NCBI GenBank assembly: GCA_033439685.1
Contig: JAUEDM010000001.1
Span: 2,666,001-2,730,000, forward strand
DNA: 64,000 bases
Reading direction: 5' to 3'
Origin: Apodospora peruviana
Taxonomy: Eukaryota; Ascomycota; Sordariomycetes; Sordariales; Lasiosphaeriaceae
The position numbers and the translations under genes are program-made. Below the pieces are notes generated by a model. The model had not been told where the DNA came from, did not search any database, and worked only from the letters and a program-made list of their open reading frames with translations. Below, piece by piece: positions 45,068 through 56,446 of the stretch (positions within the stretch are counted from its first letter, which is position 1; each line of letters begins with the position of its first letter).

Positions 45068-48000
45068 ATGGACTCTCAGTCGCCACCCAAGCGCATGACA
45101 AGGGCACGGGCAGCTGCGAAGGCGACCGAGCCTGCCACAAAAACAACCAAGATCGTGACTGCCGCCGCCAAGGCGAAAGCCACCAAATGCACCGCTACTG
45201 CGCCTACCTCCAGCTCAACAAACAAGAGGAAGATCCGGCCAGATGACGCTGAAGATGAAGACCCTCTTGATCAGGAACCCGTCAAAGCAGCATCTGCTGC
45301 CACGATGAAGGCTCCCCGCGCGACACGCGGACGGCCAAAAAAGACGGCCGATGAGCCAGCCCCCGAGTCCGCCGTCACCGAGCCCGCTAAACCCGCCCGT
45401 GGTCGGCCAAAGAAGGTTGTCGAAACCACACCTACCGAACCGGTCAGGACTGTCAGGGCAACTCGCGCAAAGAAGACCAAGGCGGAGGAAGAAGTCGAGG
45501 CATCGGCTGAACCACCAAAGAAGGCAACCCGCGGTCGCCCTCCGGCTTCGACCGCAACATCTAAGTCGACCGCAAGGGCTACCGTTAAGAAGACCGTCAA
45601 ATTTGAGGAACCCGAGAAGGAAAACATTGCACCGTCGAGCATCACCGCGGGCAAAGGATCCAGCAAACCGTCAGAACCTGCTTCTGGTCTACGAGCGAGA
45701 CCGATGCGGCGACCAGGCGTTGCTGGCCGAACTGCCCGCGGCGTCAGGTCCACCGCATCGGCAAGTGCAAAGGGGGAGAAGCCACTCCCGTTGAGCCCTA
45801 AGAAGGTCAACCAACTGACTTTGAACAAGCCGGAGGATTCGGACGACGAGCTCGGTATGAACGACAAGCCGCCCGTTCGGCCGTTGATGAGACACCCCAT
45901 CAAACCCGTTGGAACTGGGAAGAAGCTGCAGACGGTGGCTCCCGCGGTCGAGGCGGAGAAGGATGTTGTTCTTGACCCACCCGAGACAGCCCATACTCTC
46001 ATCTTGGGCAGCCCCGCGCGACGACCTCCTGCATCGCCATGGAAGAATGCCATCAGGTCGCCGGCAAAACGCGTTGAAGGGGTGTTGGCCGTGTCAAGGG
46101 AGGAGAAAACTGACGGTCAGCCCAGCAAGTCACCATTCAAGGCCTCATTACTCCAGTCGCCTGCAAAGCGGCCACCAGCTGGCATAAGGAGTCTTGACCT
46201 GGGAAGTGCGAATGGCGCTCAATTAAACACTTCTCCCATGAAGATGTCGCTGTTGTCATCGCCTGCAAAGCGCATCCTGTCGCCTGCGAAGACGCTTGTC
46301 CCTCCGGCACAGGATGAGTTTCAGCTCGGCCGTACACCAGCACCGAAACCTACTTTGCTTGCCACTCCCCTACCCGCCCAGGCCAATTCGACACTCGGCA
46401 CGGCCGATGGACAAGAAGAGCAGGATGCAGATCTCGAACATGATGATGATGATGCTGTGCTAGATTCACCCACTAGACTCCGGTTCCCCGGTCGCCTGTC
46501 TGCGGTGCTGCCTCGACACGCTGACCCTGTTTTGGCGGATTCAATGTCGCCTTTGGCGGAGGATGCGATAGAAGTCGAAGATTATAACCGCGAACACATC
46601 TCCCCAGGTAGAGAGACTGTGGAGTCTGGTGAACCCATGGCTTTGGATGATGAGGGTCAGGTCGACCAAGTCCAGTCTAGAAGCACCACACCTCCAACTT
46701 CACTAAATCAAAATCGCGGTACGTTTGGGTTGCGGGAGAAGGACCTCCAGCCATACAATAAAGACGGTTTCGACTCGGAGGATGAGCTGTCTCCCCAACA
46801 AGAAGCTTACTCTCGCGTTTTTGGTGCCGCGCCAACCACCCCCTGCCCGGCAACCACTTCGGCGACCCCAAAATCTCGAATCGTCAATGACCAAACCAGG
46901 TCTTCCGGCCGCAGTACAGCTAAGAGAGTACGAAGGGATGACCATTTTGGTTTTACACCTCTTGCTCAGCAGTTGAACGGATGGACCGCTGGTCCTAGCC
47001 CGCTTAAGATCGGTATTAATACCGAGTCTCCCGTGGCTGTCTCGGCGTCACCACGAGGCCAGCTCTCTAACCCTGCGGAGAATCGGATGTCTACTGCTCC
47101 CGAGCCATCACCCATGAAGAACCAGTTCTTTGAGGACGAGATGCTGATTCGGCCGGATCCAATGGAGGATGAAGTAATATCTAGTATTGATCCTGAGCAA
47201 GCTATGGATGACAATATTGACAGCCCGGTCCTCGAAGATATTTCATTTACCGAGGAGGACGTAGCCCTGGCGGCTGAAGCCAAAGAAATGTCGCTTATGG
47301 AGCCGGAGCAGGTTGAGGACCTGCTCAATAACCACACCCCGGATGATTCCATCTCGGAAGCAAGTCAGGAATACGGAGACGAGAACGCTATTCCTATTGA
47401 CCCCTCCCTCTTGCCCAACGAACACGGAGCACAGGAGCCCGGCGTACCACCGATAACTCCGCAACGAACGATCCGGCGGGAGTTTCACACCGTCTCCAAG
47501 GTCCCGCTCAAGCCTGCGGCCGAAGACTCTCCTCGACCCAAGATAAAGACGCGCAGCCACAGTATTTCCCGCCTCCCAGTCCAACGTCCGACCCACAGCC
47601 TTACTAGAAATGCTACCGTTATCTCGTACTCGCCGACGAAGAAGCGAGATGTAAACCCTTTTGTAGATGCGCCCGCGGTTGAAGAGGAGCGTGCTGACTC
47701 AGCGCCTCCCGTGACGCCGCAGAAGTCCGAGGTTAGCTGGTCCACGATGGGCACGCCCGCTCGGACACCGCGCCGTGACATCGATCCGGCCTTGCTCCGG
47801 GGCGCCGTTGTGTTTGTCGACGTCCACACCAGTGAAGGAGCTGACGCTAGCGGTATCTTTGTGGAGCTACTCAGCCAGATGGGCGCTCGCTGCGTCAAAA
47901 GCTGGCCGTGGAATCCCAGCAGCCCGCCCGGCAAGGACGGCCACTCCTCCAAGGTCGGCATCACGCATGTCGTGTATAAGGATGGAGGCAAACGCACGCT

Positions 48001-48747
48001 TGAGAAGGTCAGGGAGAGCGCCGGGGTTGTTCAGTGTGTCGGTGTCAGCTGGGTTCTAGAGTAAGTATCTTCTGCACCCGTGTCTCCTAAACCGACTTTG
48101 GAACTAACCGACTTGTCAGCTGCGAGCGTGAGAACCAGTGGCTTGACGAAGCGCCGTACTATATCGATACATCGCTGGTACCGCGCGGCGGAGCCCGCCG
48201 TCGTAAGAGCATGGAACCGAAGGCACTCGCCAACCTCAATGGCATGCTGGTTCCTACCCCAGTACGAAACAGTCGCAGTGGTGCCCAGACGACTCCCAGC
48301 ACGCCGGCAGCTGGCAACGGCGGTGGAAACCGTCGCCGAGATAGCTGCTTGTGGGTGCGCACTCCCGAGGATAACACCCACAACAGTGACGAAAACAACT
48401 TCTTGTATGAGGATGGCAATGATGATGCCGAATGGGACGGCTGCATTCTGACGCCTGTGCCGAAGACGCCCGCTCCCGAGGCCATTGCTCGTTTCGCAGC
48501 GAATATCAGTCCCGCAACGCCAACGACCTCGAGCATGGACAGTGAAGATCCGCTTTGTGCGCCGTCGCCGGGCGAACTGATGACTCGCACCTGCCCGCCC
48601 AAGGCCTCCGTCTACCGTGATCTCGGCGCTGGAGTGCTGCAGCGGGAGAAGGATGAGGGTGTCTTGATGAGGTTGATGGCCGCTAGGAGAAAGAGCCTCC
48701 AGTTTGCGCCAAAGATTGCCAGTCCCTTGAGCAAGACGTGGCATTAA
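45068..48747 (+). CDS. BRCT-domain protein, MCPH1/microcephalin-like, with AT-hooks
   Basis: A large nuclear protein likely to act in chromosome structure or DNA-damage response. Two exons (45068-48060, 48120-48747) encode 1206 residues. The start is the first ATG in frame (MDSQSPPKRMTRARAAAK). Seen: three AT-hook cores (RGRPKK near residues 86 and 111, RGRPP near 154); a Lys/Ala/Pro-rich disordered region; four SPAKR/SPAKT repeats at about 335-420; acidic clusters; and one BRCT domain at about 905-1030 containing GAVVFVDVHTSEGADASGIF, MGARCVKSWPWNP, ITHVVYKDGGKRTLEKV and GVSWVLDCERENQWLDEAPY across the intron. That BRCT pattern is closest to the microcephalin-type N-terminal BRCT, here placed near the C-terminus. 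S/T-P-x-K/R sites are abundant, suggesting CDK control. Exact orthology is uncertain. Confidence 0.82.
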
Positions 48748-49737
48748 CTGTCATATTTGCCTGCTTGCCAAACCTTTCGGGATTGGAGGTGTGGCGTAGG
48801 ATTTGCTAATTTGCCCTTCCTCGTGTATCAATTCTGTTTCTGTACAATACCTCTCTCGCTGATAGGCAACATTACTACAGTTTGTAATTACTATGGGGTT
48901 GGTCTGGGATAAGTTCAGGAAGGGGGTGGATGTTCAGTCCCTAGACTTCCTGTCTCGGTCTTGTGGAAGACGATGGTTTTCCACACGTCCATTTTTCGTT
49001 GTTTCTTCGGGTTTGTTGCAAGGACGGCGTTTATGTAGACTTATTCTGTTATTTGAGATATCTGGGGAGTGGTTTAGCTGTATACGGGCAGGACGGGAGG
49101 ATATACCAATTTACATTCATTTCTATGCCGTTAGTTCAGACACCCTGGTTTTTATGCATCTATACTAGACGAGGCAGAGCAAATAGAAAGACTGAAGAAA
49201 CGCTTTTTTATGCCTCCGTACCTGTGCAATAATCCCTATATCCGCTTTGCATCCAACAGCTGCTGAAAGATAGTCCAAAGACGACAAGCCCCATATTGGT
49301 TCTGGAACACGACCAGCCGACACCTCACCTAAGCAATTCCATACTTTACTAGGCGCATCTTGCTTGCGAGACGGTCGTTCCACGGTCATAGACAAGTTGG
49401 CCGTGGGTTCTTTATCTCGAACAGCCCGTCTAGCATACCGAGTTAGTCACTTCGTCAAGATGCATGCATTTCTACATAAGCGGACAAATGACGAGAAGAG
49501 AGAGGTATACCGGGAGACAAGAGAGGGAAAGCAAGGGTCAAAAGGCCTACGTCGTAGATCCAGCACTTTATTCGACAGCAGCTAGACCCTTGAAAATGCG
49601 AGGAAGCTCGCAGGAGCTTGTCGAGTGCTATGAAGCGCCTGTTCAAGTTCAAGTTCTTTTTGAAGGGGTGGGTGAAGCAGAGCCGAAAGGTGGCAGTTCT
49701 AATGTAGGCGCCATCCCCTTTGCATTTGGATGCATCG
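48748..49737. other. Intergenic between convergent BRCT and HYPK genes
   Basis: About 1 kb with two 3' ends. Short frames only; none resembles a known protein. Confidence 0.5.
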
Positions 49738-50228
49738 CTAGCTGGGCCTTACGAATGCCAGCATGGCTTCGACGGCGTTGCCGTCGTGTGCTTTTAGTAG
49801 CTCCGTGGCCTTGGTTTTGGAGAGTTCGAGCTCCTCGACCTGTTTTGTGAGGATCAATTGGTCAGAACATTGGCTTGCTCGTTTTAAATAATCATGGACG
49901 AGATGGGGACGATATATCAAGCAAGACAAGGACAAGCACTTACGAGAAGAGACACGTCGGCGGCATCGACTTTGACCTTCTTGACCTCCTTCTTGTCGGC
50001 GGCTGCCTTGGCACTCGCGTCCCCCCCTAGAGCGTTGAAGGCATTCTTCACGGCTTCCTGGTCGACCTCGCGGGCCGGCGCGGCCTCGTCTTCACGGGCG
50101 TCGAGCTTGGACAGGGCGGCGGCGGCCTTGCGGTCCTCGGCCGACTTGGCGGTGGGCTGCACCTCGTCCTCGACGTCGCCTGCGGTGGCGCCTTCTACCA
50201 CAGCGGGGGGTTGCCTGTCTTCAGCCAT
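49738..50228 (-). CDS. HYPK homologue, NatA regulatory subunit (UBA)
   Basis: A small protein related to Huntingtin-interacting protein K, which binds the N-terminal acetyltransferase NatA at ribosomes and tunes its activity. Two exons in coding order (50228-49944, 49839-49738) encode 128 residues. Seen: an acidic/Ala-rich N-terminal half, AEDRKAAAALSKLDAREDEA, a Lys-rich helix (KKEVKKVKVDAADVSLL), and a C-terminal UBA-like domain continuing after the intron, VEELELSKTKATELLKAHDG then NAVEAMLAFVRPS. In the metazoan HYPK family the long helix before the UBA contacts Naa15 and Naa10; the same layout is visible here. The gene is divergent from aro-8 with a 605-bp shared upstream region. Confidence 0.85.
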
Positions 50229-50833
50229 GTTTGTGGTTGGTCTGCTGTAATGGTTGGGATGCTGTATTGTACCGCAGTGTTTTGGTAAGTCGGTGCGGCA
50301 ATCTCAATGCGTAAATGCGTGTTTTGGATGATCCAGGTGAAGTTCAAATTTGGTGGAACTGATTTGTGAGCTCAGGAACTAAAAGCGGTATGTAAGGCGG
50401 GGGCGGGGCTTTCTAGCAAACACTAACAGGGCCACAGGTTTGTAGGAAGCTAGCACAGCTAGGAGCCAAGAGGGGCCCCCAGCAGCAGGGGCATTAATTG
50501 GTCAATTGCTGCTCCTTTCAGTTGAGTCAGAGAGGCAAAGTGGTGGTACAGCTTCCTTCCAGTTTTATTATAGAGCACCTGACAGTAATCGGTCTCTTTC
50601 GGATCTGAATGAGATGAAAGACTCATCACAAGTAGCCACGCTGTCTTGTATTTTCCGTGGCCAAAGACCGGCTCAAACACAGAAAAATAGATCGGGCGTG
50701 GTGCTGGATAGCTTAGCTAGGGACACCACAACCGAGAAACCACTTTACCTTAATTCTCTCCTCCCCTCTCCTTTACCACTCACCATCCTTTTCCATTCTC
50801 CGCCTCCCCTCAGAGCAGTCATAGGAACCGAAA
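50229..50833. promoter_or_regulatory. Shared upstream region of HYPK gene and aro-8
   Basis: 605 bp with CT-rich sequence just before the aro-8 start and a TGAGTCA element (listed separately). Confidence 0.55.
50523..50529. promoter_or_regulatory. CPC-1/Gcn4-type site (TGAGTCA) upstream of aro-8
   Basis: An exact match to the TGA(C/G)TCA element bound by CPC-1/CpcA/Gcn4, about 305 bp before the aro-8 start. Known: aromatic amino-acid genes are under cross-pathway control in ascomycetes. A 7-mer like this is expected several times per 64 kb by chance (another copy lies near 18499), so support comes from the position. Confidence 0.5.
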
Positions 50834-52353
50834 ATGAGCGGAGAAACAGCATCTCATATGAATGGCAGCGCGGCGTCGCCTGCGACCAAGTGGTCGCCAG
50901 ACTCGTGGAGGTCGAAGCCGATAAAACAATGCCCCGACTACCCTGACAAGGCCGCCTTAGCCAAGTCGATCTCAGAGCTGAAACGATTACCTCCCATTGT
51001 GCACCCTCGTGAGATCGTCAAGCTCAAGCAGCATCTGCGCGATGTGGCCCGCGGCGAGGCCTTCCTGCTCCAAGGCGGTGACTGCGCCGAGCTCTTTGAC
51101 TACTGCGAGCAGAATGCCATTGAATCCAAGATCAAACTGCTCCTGCAGATGAGCCTGGTTCTCATCTGGGGCGCCGACAAGCGTGTCGTGCGTATCGGCC
51201 GCATGGCTGGCCAGTACGCAAAGCCGCGCTCGAGTCCTATGGAAACCGTCAACGGCAGGCTTGTTCCTTCGTTCAGGGGCGACATCTTGAATGGCTTCCA
51301 CGCCGACGAGAGAGAACTCGACCCTGGCCGGCTTGTGCGGTATGTCTCTGTGATTACTCAAGCACTCCTCCAAAGGTATATAAAGTGCTGACCAATAATC
51401 TCAGCGCCTATCATCACTCATCAGCAACTCTTAACTACATAAGAGCGGCGATATCATCAGGCATCGCCGACTTGCACCGTCCATTGGACTGGGGCTTGGG
51501 CCATGTTCGCGACCCTGCGCTCAAGGAAAAGTATTCCGAGGCAGTCAAATTTCTGACCGAGATGCTTCGTTTTATGCACACCATCGGCGCCGATAAGAAC
51601 GAAAAGCTCGACACGGTCGACCTGTTTACTAGCCACGAAGGTCTTCTTCTGGAATATGAAGAGCCTCTCACCCGGCTGTTGGACAACCCCGTCCATGCAC
51701 CCACCTCGTCCTCCTCCACAACGTACCCGAAAGAATACTACAATACATCAGCTCACTTCCTCTGGATTGGTGACCGCACCCGACAAATCGATCATGCACA
51801 TGTTGAGTACTTCCGTGGCATCGCAAACCCGATCGGTATCAAGGTTGGCCCAACCACCCCAGCTGACGACCTTCTCGCCCTTCTCCGCACCCTCAACCCG
51901 TCCCGCGAGCCAGGCAAGATTACTCTCATCACTCGATATGGCGCTGGCAAGGTAGCGTCGCTCCTTCCCGGCCACATCCGCGCCGTGGAGGACAGCGAGT
52001 ACGCCCGCACCGTGGTCTGGCAGTGCGATCCCATGCACGGCAACACGCAAAGCGTGTCTGGCGGGATCAAGACGCGCCGCTTCAGCGACATCTTCAACGA
52101 GCTGCAGCAGACGCTGCGTATCCACAAGGATCAGCGCAGCTATCTCGGCGGTGTGCACTTGGAGTTGACTGGCGATGCTGTGACTGAATGCCTCGGCGGC
52201 AGTGAGAACCTCGATGAAGACGACCTGTCAACTAACTACACGAGCTTCTGTGATCCTCGACTGAACGAGAAGCAGGCCCTCGAACTCGCCTTCCTGATTG
52301 CTGATCATTATCGGTGTGAGCGGATGGAGGCTGCCGGAGAAACAAAGGCCTAA
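50834..52353 (+). CDS. aro-8: Class II DAHP synthase (shikimate pathway, first step)
   Basis: The enzyme condenses phosphoenolpyruvate with erythrose-4-phosphate to DAHP, starting chorismate and aromatic amino-acid synthesis. Two exons (50834-51339, 51405-52353) encode 484 residues. The sequence is the plant/Mycobacterium-like class II type, unrelated in sequence to yeast Aro3/Aro4. Seen: KWSPDSWRSKPIKQCPDYPD at the start, QGGDCAELFDY with metal-ligand Cys84, RIGRMAGQYAKPRSSPMETV, GDILNGF, the intron inside RLVR|AYHHSSATLNYIR, LFTSHEGLLLEYEEPLTR, GIKVGPTTP, VVWQCDPMHGNT (Trp374-Cys376, His380), and the end block with GGVHLELTGDAVTECLGG. Neurospora aro-8 is the tryptophan-inhibited isozyme of this class; feedback by tryptophan here is inferred from that. 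Confidence 0.95.
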
Positions 52354-53296
52354 GGTTAAACACCTGCATACCAGCACATACTTCTATCTGTTGCAATTTT
52401 TCGGTTCACCTTCTTGTATATATATGTATACGGCCTGGAAAAGTTTTGATGTGGCGTTTCTCGGCAGGAATAGACAGACAAATCAAAAAGGGGTAACCAG
52501 GTACGGCCGGAGGGTTAAGTTGGAAAACGGAGAAAAACTGGAACCATAATTATATTGCGAAGTTTGTTACCAGCATTAGTTTACTTCTTGATACACATCT
52601 AGCTCTTTTATCCTACTCTCGGCCCAAGCTTCCAGATCGCCAAAACAGTCCTCGGGATCGTCGCCGCACCTGTCTCGCAGTGCCTACCCACGACGAAAAC
52701 CATTTTCCCAAAGTAAGCCAAGCCAGCTGTATAATCATAGAAAAGAATAATAATTGAGGTATCTCTGTCGACAAAAAGGATAAATATATATACAACGGAA
52801 GGAAAACAAGGTATTCGAACAAACTACCTACACAGACACCCCATGTTTCCACCTTAGGATCTATCGCTTGCTTGCTAGCTTGCTGACCATGACCCAGAGG
52901 GAAAAAAAAGCCGAAATTCAAGAAGTGAAACTGCTAGCAGGTTGTTAAGAAAAGAAGCACGCACTGGATGACGATCGATATTATCAAAAATAACAGCAAG
53001 TAAAAACAACACCCAAGCTAAGAACCCTAGAGCCTGACCATAACCTAGCTCATATGACTTTTCTGTCTTGAAATAACGCCGGCCAGCCAAACCCCCGTAG
53101 GAACGCCCCTCTCAGGAGGCTAATCGTGACTCCGAGAACCAGAATCCCCAAAAGAGCAAAAGCGACCATTAGGTCAGGCAAAGGAACGGACCCACCTTTT
53201 ATCCCGGACGAAAAGTAAGTATAAGGAAATAAAAGACGACGAGTTAAAAATCGAACAAGCAACAAGCCCGTCAAGAGCAAAGTGTCAACATGTCAA
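52354..53296. other. Intergenic between convergent aro-8 and Kar9 genes
   Basis: 0.9 kb. Minus-strand frames at about 52875-53280 are hydrophobic but lack family resemblance. They probably lie in the long 3' end of the Kar9 gene. Confidence 0.5.
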
Positions 53297-56200
53297 CTAA
53301 CCCCTCCATCTGGGTTTGGTATCCGCTAGCTTGCTCTCCGTAGAAGTACTGCTGCTGGATTTACGTGCCATCGCAATCCGGGCCCCAGCTAAAGCCTGGG
53401 GGCTTTCCCTTCCAGCGGTACTGGAAGCGGCCCTGGAAGCGGCCCTGGCCTTCGGTTGTGGCAGCAAACTTGTACGCCGAGATGCAGCTAGAGAGCTTGC
53501 CGGCCGGGGCGTGGTATCAGGCGACGACTCGTTAGGCTTTGGCGGTTGCAGGGAAGCGCGTCTGTTGCTCATGTTTGATAGCGAGGTCTGGCTGGCAAGA
53601 CGAGGTTTGGACAGTCCTTGTAGCGAGTACGGACCCGGAGATGCGAGCCTCTCGCGGAAGGAAAGATGCTTCGTAGCTTGTTTGGAGGGAGTATCTTCAG
53701 GAATAGGCGATGAACTCGCAGCCCGTCCCAAAGGACTTCGGAGCGTCGGCAGTTTTGTTGACGAGGATGGGGTGAGAGCAGAAGCAGACCGAACCGGTGT
53801 CGGAGTCCGTTTGGCGTAGGGACTCGGAGTGGTGAGAGTAAGAGGCTTGAAGTTGTGGCCCGTATCAACCCCCGATGTGTTTGTAGAGCCATTCCACTTC
53901 GGCCTATTGCCTGACGTTGATGGCGGCCGGGGTATGCGGTTTCCCGTAGGCGTGGTTGATCCATCCCTTGTGGGCGTTGAGAGCGTCGATAAGCGGGGCG
54001 TCAAGGGCTTTCGAGGTTGTTGACCCGCTGGTGTTGGAAGCGAAGACAATCTCCTATTGGAAGGCTGCGGGAGGTTGGTGCCGATGCTTGATGACCGCTG
54101 CTTCGATGCCTTGACAGCCGCAGGCTTGCTGAGTCCGAGACTCGACATTATAACAGACGAGGGTGGTGAGCTTTGGGGTGTCTCATTTCCACTCCCAACC
54201 GTCGACCTGTCATTGGACAACATGCTCGAGATCGAATCTCGAAGCTGCTGCCCTTTCTTGTCGGCCTGAAGCTCCTCCAACGCGATATCAAGCTCCGCCA
54301 TGCGCTCTTTCAGCTCTGCCCACTTTGCGTGCATCTCGGTATGCAGGCGCAGGATCTCGCCGTTGACGGTAAGTCGATCTTTAACCCCCCTGTCAATGAT
54401 GGATAATACCCGCTCGATCGCTGGCCCATAGTGTGTCTTCTTGGCCTCGTAGCTCTCTATTTTCTTACTCATCACCGGCGGATTGGTCAAGTCCATTCCT
54501 CCGTCTACGCCCTCCCTGAGTCTTGCTACACTTCTCTCCACCGATTCGTACATCTTCTGAGCCTGTCGTCCGGCGTTGCGGAACACCAAGATCCAGCGAT
54601 CCTCACCAAGCTCTTTGCGGAGTGACTCGGCGTCCTTTTCCAACTTTTTGTAGGTACCGTCGAGATTGGTTCTCCTCATTTCCAGCTCCTCGCAGGCTGT
54701 GGGGAAGATACTCTCGGCCCTGTTTTCAAAAACGGACAGCCTCATGGGCAGAAAGTCTAGTGACGCTCTGAGTGGCTGCATCCTTGCGAATAGTGCCAGC
54801 AGGCTCGAGTCATCCTGGGAAATGCCTGTCGCGATAGGAGAAGGTGAGCTTGGGCTAGCGGGAAACGGCGGAAGGCTGAATCGATTGTTCGCGGCCTGCA
54901 GTCGCGATGCAGCTGGTGGCGTCTCTTCCACAATAGTTTCCAGGTCCCCAATATCTATCCCGTCCCCGGGGGTGACAGACAGCAGCGATTTGTGCCGTCG
55001 CTCCTCCATTTCAAAGACCAACCGACTAAGATCGTCCATCTCATTCTGGATATCCCCGAGGACCATATTCCATAGTTCCTCCCATTCCATGGCAATTTCG
55101 ACCTGCGCCTTGACATTGTGCAAAGTGGTGCGGATCTTGGCCCACTCCTCCATGATTGCCTCCATCTGCGCAACCGCCCTCCGGAGATCATCTGCCGAGA
55201 CCTGGCCGATATCATGACGCCTTTGTACTTCCTCGATCGCACCCACATAGACATTGATGAGCTCCTCGAATCGAATGATGGCGTTCTCAACCTCTTCCAC
55301 ACCCTCGCGCCCGCCAGCTGCGGCCCACTCAACGTCGTCATCGCTCTCAAGGCCTCCTATCACCTCCGAAGCCTTGTAAATCCATCCGCGAATTTGCTCC
55401 GCAGCGCCAATCAATGCTCTTGTGGCGGCCTGGGCAGTCGGGATTGCGGACACCCTGCTGGATAACGACTCGGCGTCGGGCAGTTGGAGCGAAGTCAACT
55501 GGGCGAGTTGGTTGGCAAACGAGGCGCGCGATAATGTATAAATCGACCCCGGACGTTGCAGACCCAACGGGTTAAAGTATGAGATGGCGTCGGGGTTGAA
55601 GACATCGTTGGACTGATCATGCTGCTCAACACCCTGTGGCAATGGTGGAGTATCCTTGGGAGGTAAAGGAGGTGGTAAATTATCTGTCGGTTGTGGCGGT
55701 CGCGAATCACGCGCGAGATGTTCTTCGCGTGTCTCTCGCTGGACCTTGACACCGTTCCCGTTCGTGTGGTCGGGGAGTCGATATTTTTGAGTATCCATTT
55801 CCAGTGGCCTAGACGTGGTAATTTCGGGGAGAAAGTCGGACTTCACCTCTCTGTCGTCGGCCTCATGGACGGCCTCGTCGGCTTCGGCCTTCTTGGACGG
55901 TTTGTTCGACTTGAGGCTCGACTTGGATGGGATGCGGGCAAGGCCCTTCCACGGGCGACCCCGCCGCTCGACGGCAGGAGTGGTGGATTGTCCCTGGTGG
56001 CCTCGGTCAAGTTTCCTAAGCTGTTCTTCCGGGAGGCGACCGACAGGCTCGAGGTGGTGAGATGGAGGCGGCGATGTTGATTTCCGGGTGGTAAAGCCGA
56101 GTGCTTTCAAACGCGCTGCAAGCCCTGGCGAGGGCCTCCGAGGGTGGTGGATAGGTGTCGACGTTGAGACGTTGGCTGGTGAGACGTCATTCGCGGACAG

Positions 56201-56446
56201 TTTGCGTTGCGACGGTAGTGGCAGGTGTGGTTGTGTCGAGGATTCAGATTCATCAAGGTTGGCGACACTGGTGTTGAGGCTGAGCTGCAAAAGCTCGTTG
56301 GGAAGGTCTGAAAAAGTTAGAGGTAGCAAAGCAGCGCCATCCTGGCCGGCATTTTGGGCGCTCGTCCCCGTCTCCGCATCTGGAGTCGCGGAGCCTGTGA
56401 TATGGCAATCACTACTGCCTAGAGCAGGAGCTGATAGACTGGTCAT
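53297..56446 (-). CDS. kar9: Kar9-family spindle positioning protein
   Basis: The protein links microtubule plus ends (via EB1/Bim1) to actin or cortical transport, orienting spindle and nucleus. A single exon encodes 1049 residues. Seen: a Ser/Pro-rich N-terminus; DAISYFNPLGLQRPGSIYTL; a long helical Kar9 domain from about residue 310 to 770 (AATRALIGAAEQIRGWIYKA, VENAIIRFEELINVYVGAIE, VKAQVEIAMEWEELWNMVLG, FRNAGRQAQKMYESVERSVA, MHAKWAELKERMAELDIALE); then a basic Ser/Thr/Pro-rich tail. The tail carries SPIPEDTPSK near residue 912, matching the SxIP EB1-binding pattern, plus ARIPSKSSLKS in the N-terminal part as a weaker variant. The length agrees with filamentous-fungal members, longer than yeast Kar9 (644 residues). 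Confidence 0.87.
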   Translation of the reverse strand: MTSLSAPALGSSDCHITGSATPDAETGTSAQNAGQDGAALLPLTFSDLPNELLQLSLNTSVANLDESESSTQPHLPLPSQRKLSANDVSPANVSTSTPIHHPRRPSPGLAARLKALGFTTRKSTSPPPSHHLEPVGRLPEEQLRKLDRGHQGQSTTPAVERRGRPWKGLARIPSKSSLKSNKPSKKAEADEAVHEADDREVKSDFLPEITTSRPLEMDTQKYRLPDHTNGNGVKVQRETREEHLARDSRPPQPTDNLPPPLPPKDTPPLPQGVEQHDQSNDVFNPDAISYFNPLGLQRPGSIYTLSRASFANQLAQLTSLQLPDAESLSSRVSAIPTAQAATRALIGAAEQIRGWIYKASEVIGGLESDDDVEWAAAGGREGVEEVENAIIRFEELINVYVGAIEEVQRRHDIGQVSADDLRRAVAQMEAIMEEWAKIRTTLHNVKAQVEIAMEWEELWNMVLGDIQNEMDDLSRLVFEMEERRHKSLLSVTPGDGIDIGDLETIVEETPPAASRLQAANNRFSLPPFPASPSSPSPIATGISQDDSSLLALFARMQPLRASLDFLPMRLSVFENRAESIFPTACEELEMRRTNLDGTYKKLEKDAESLRKELGEDRWILVFRNAGRQAQKMYESVERSVARLREGVDGGMDLTNPPVMSKKIESYEAKKTHYGPAIERVLSIIDRGVKDRLTVNGEILRLHTEMHAKWAELKERMAELDIALEELQADKKGQQLRDSISSMLSNDRSTVGSGNETPQSSPPSSVIMSSLGLSKPAAVKASKQRSSSIGTNLPQPSNRRLSSLPTPAGQQPRKPLTPRLSTLSTPTRDGSTTPTGNRIPRPPSTSGNRPKWNGSTNTSGVDTGHNFKPLTLTTPSPYAKRTPTPVRSASALTPSSSTKLPTLRSPLGRAASSSPIPEDTPSKQATKHLSFRERLASPGPYSLQGLSKPRLASQTSLSNMSNRRASLQPPKPNESSPDTTPRPASSLAASRRTSLLPQPKARAASRAASSTAGRESPQALAGARIAMARKSSSSTSTESKLADTKPRWRG

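Noticed and set aside
52613..53280. Hydrophobic minus-strand frames downstream of the Kar9 gene
   Set aside because: They are short, mutually out of frame and in AT-rich DNA beyond the Kar9 stop; likely 3' untranslated sequence.
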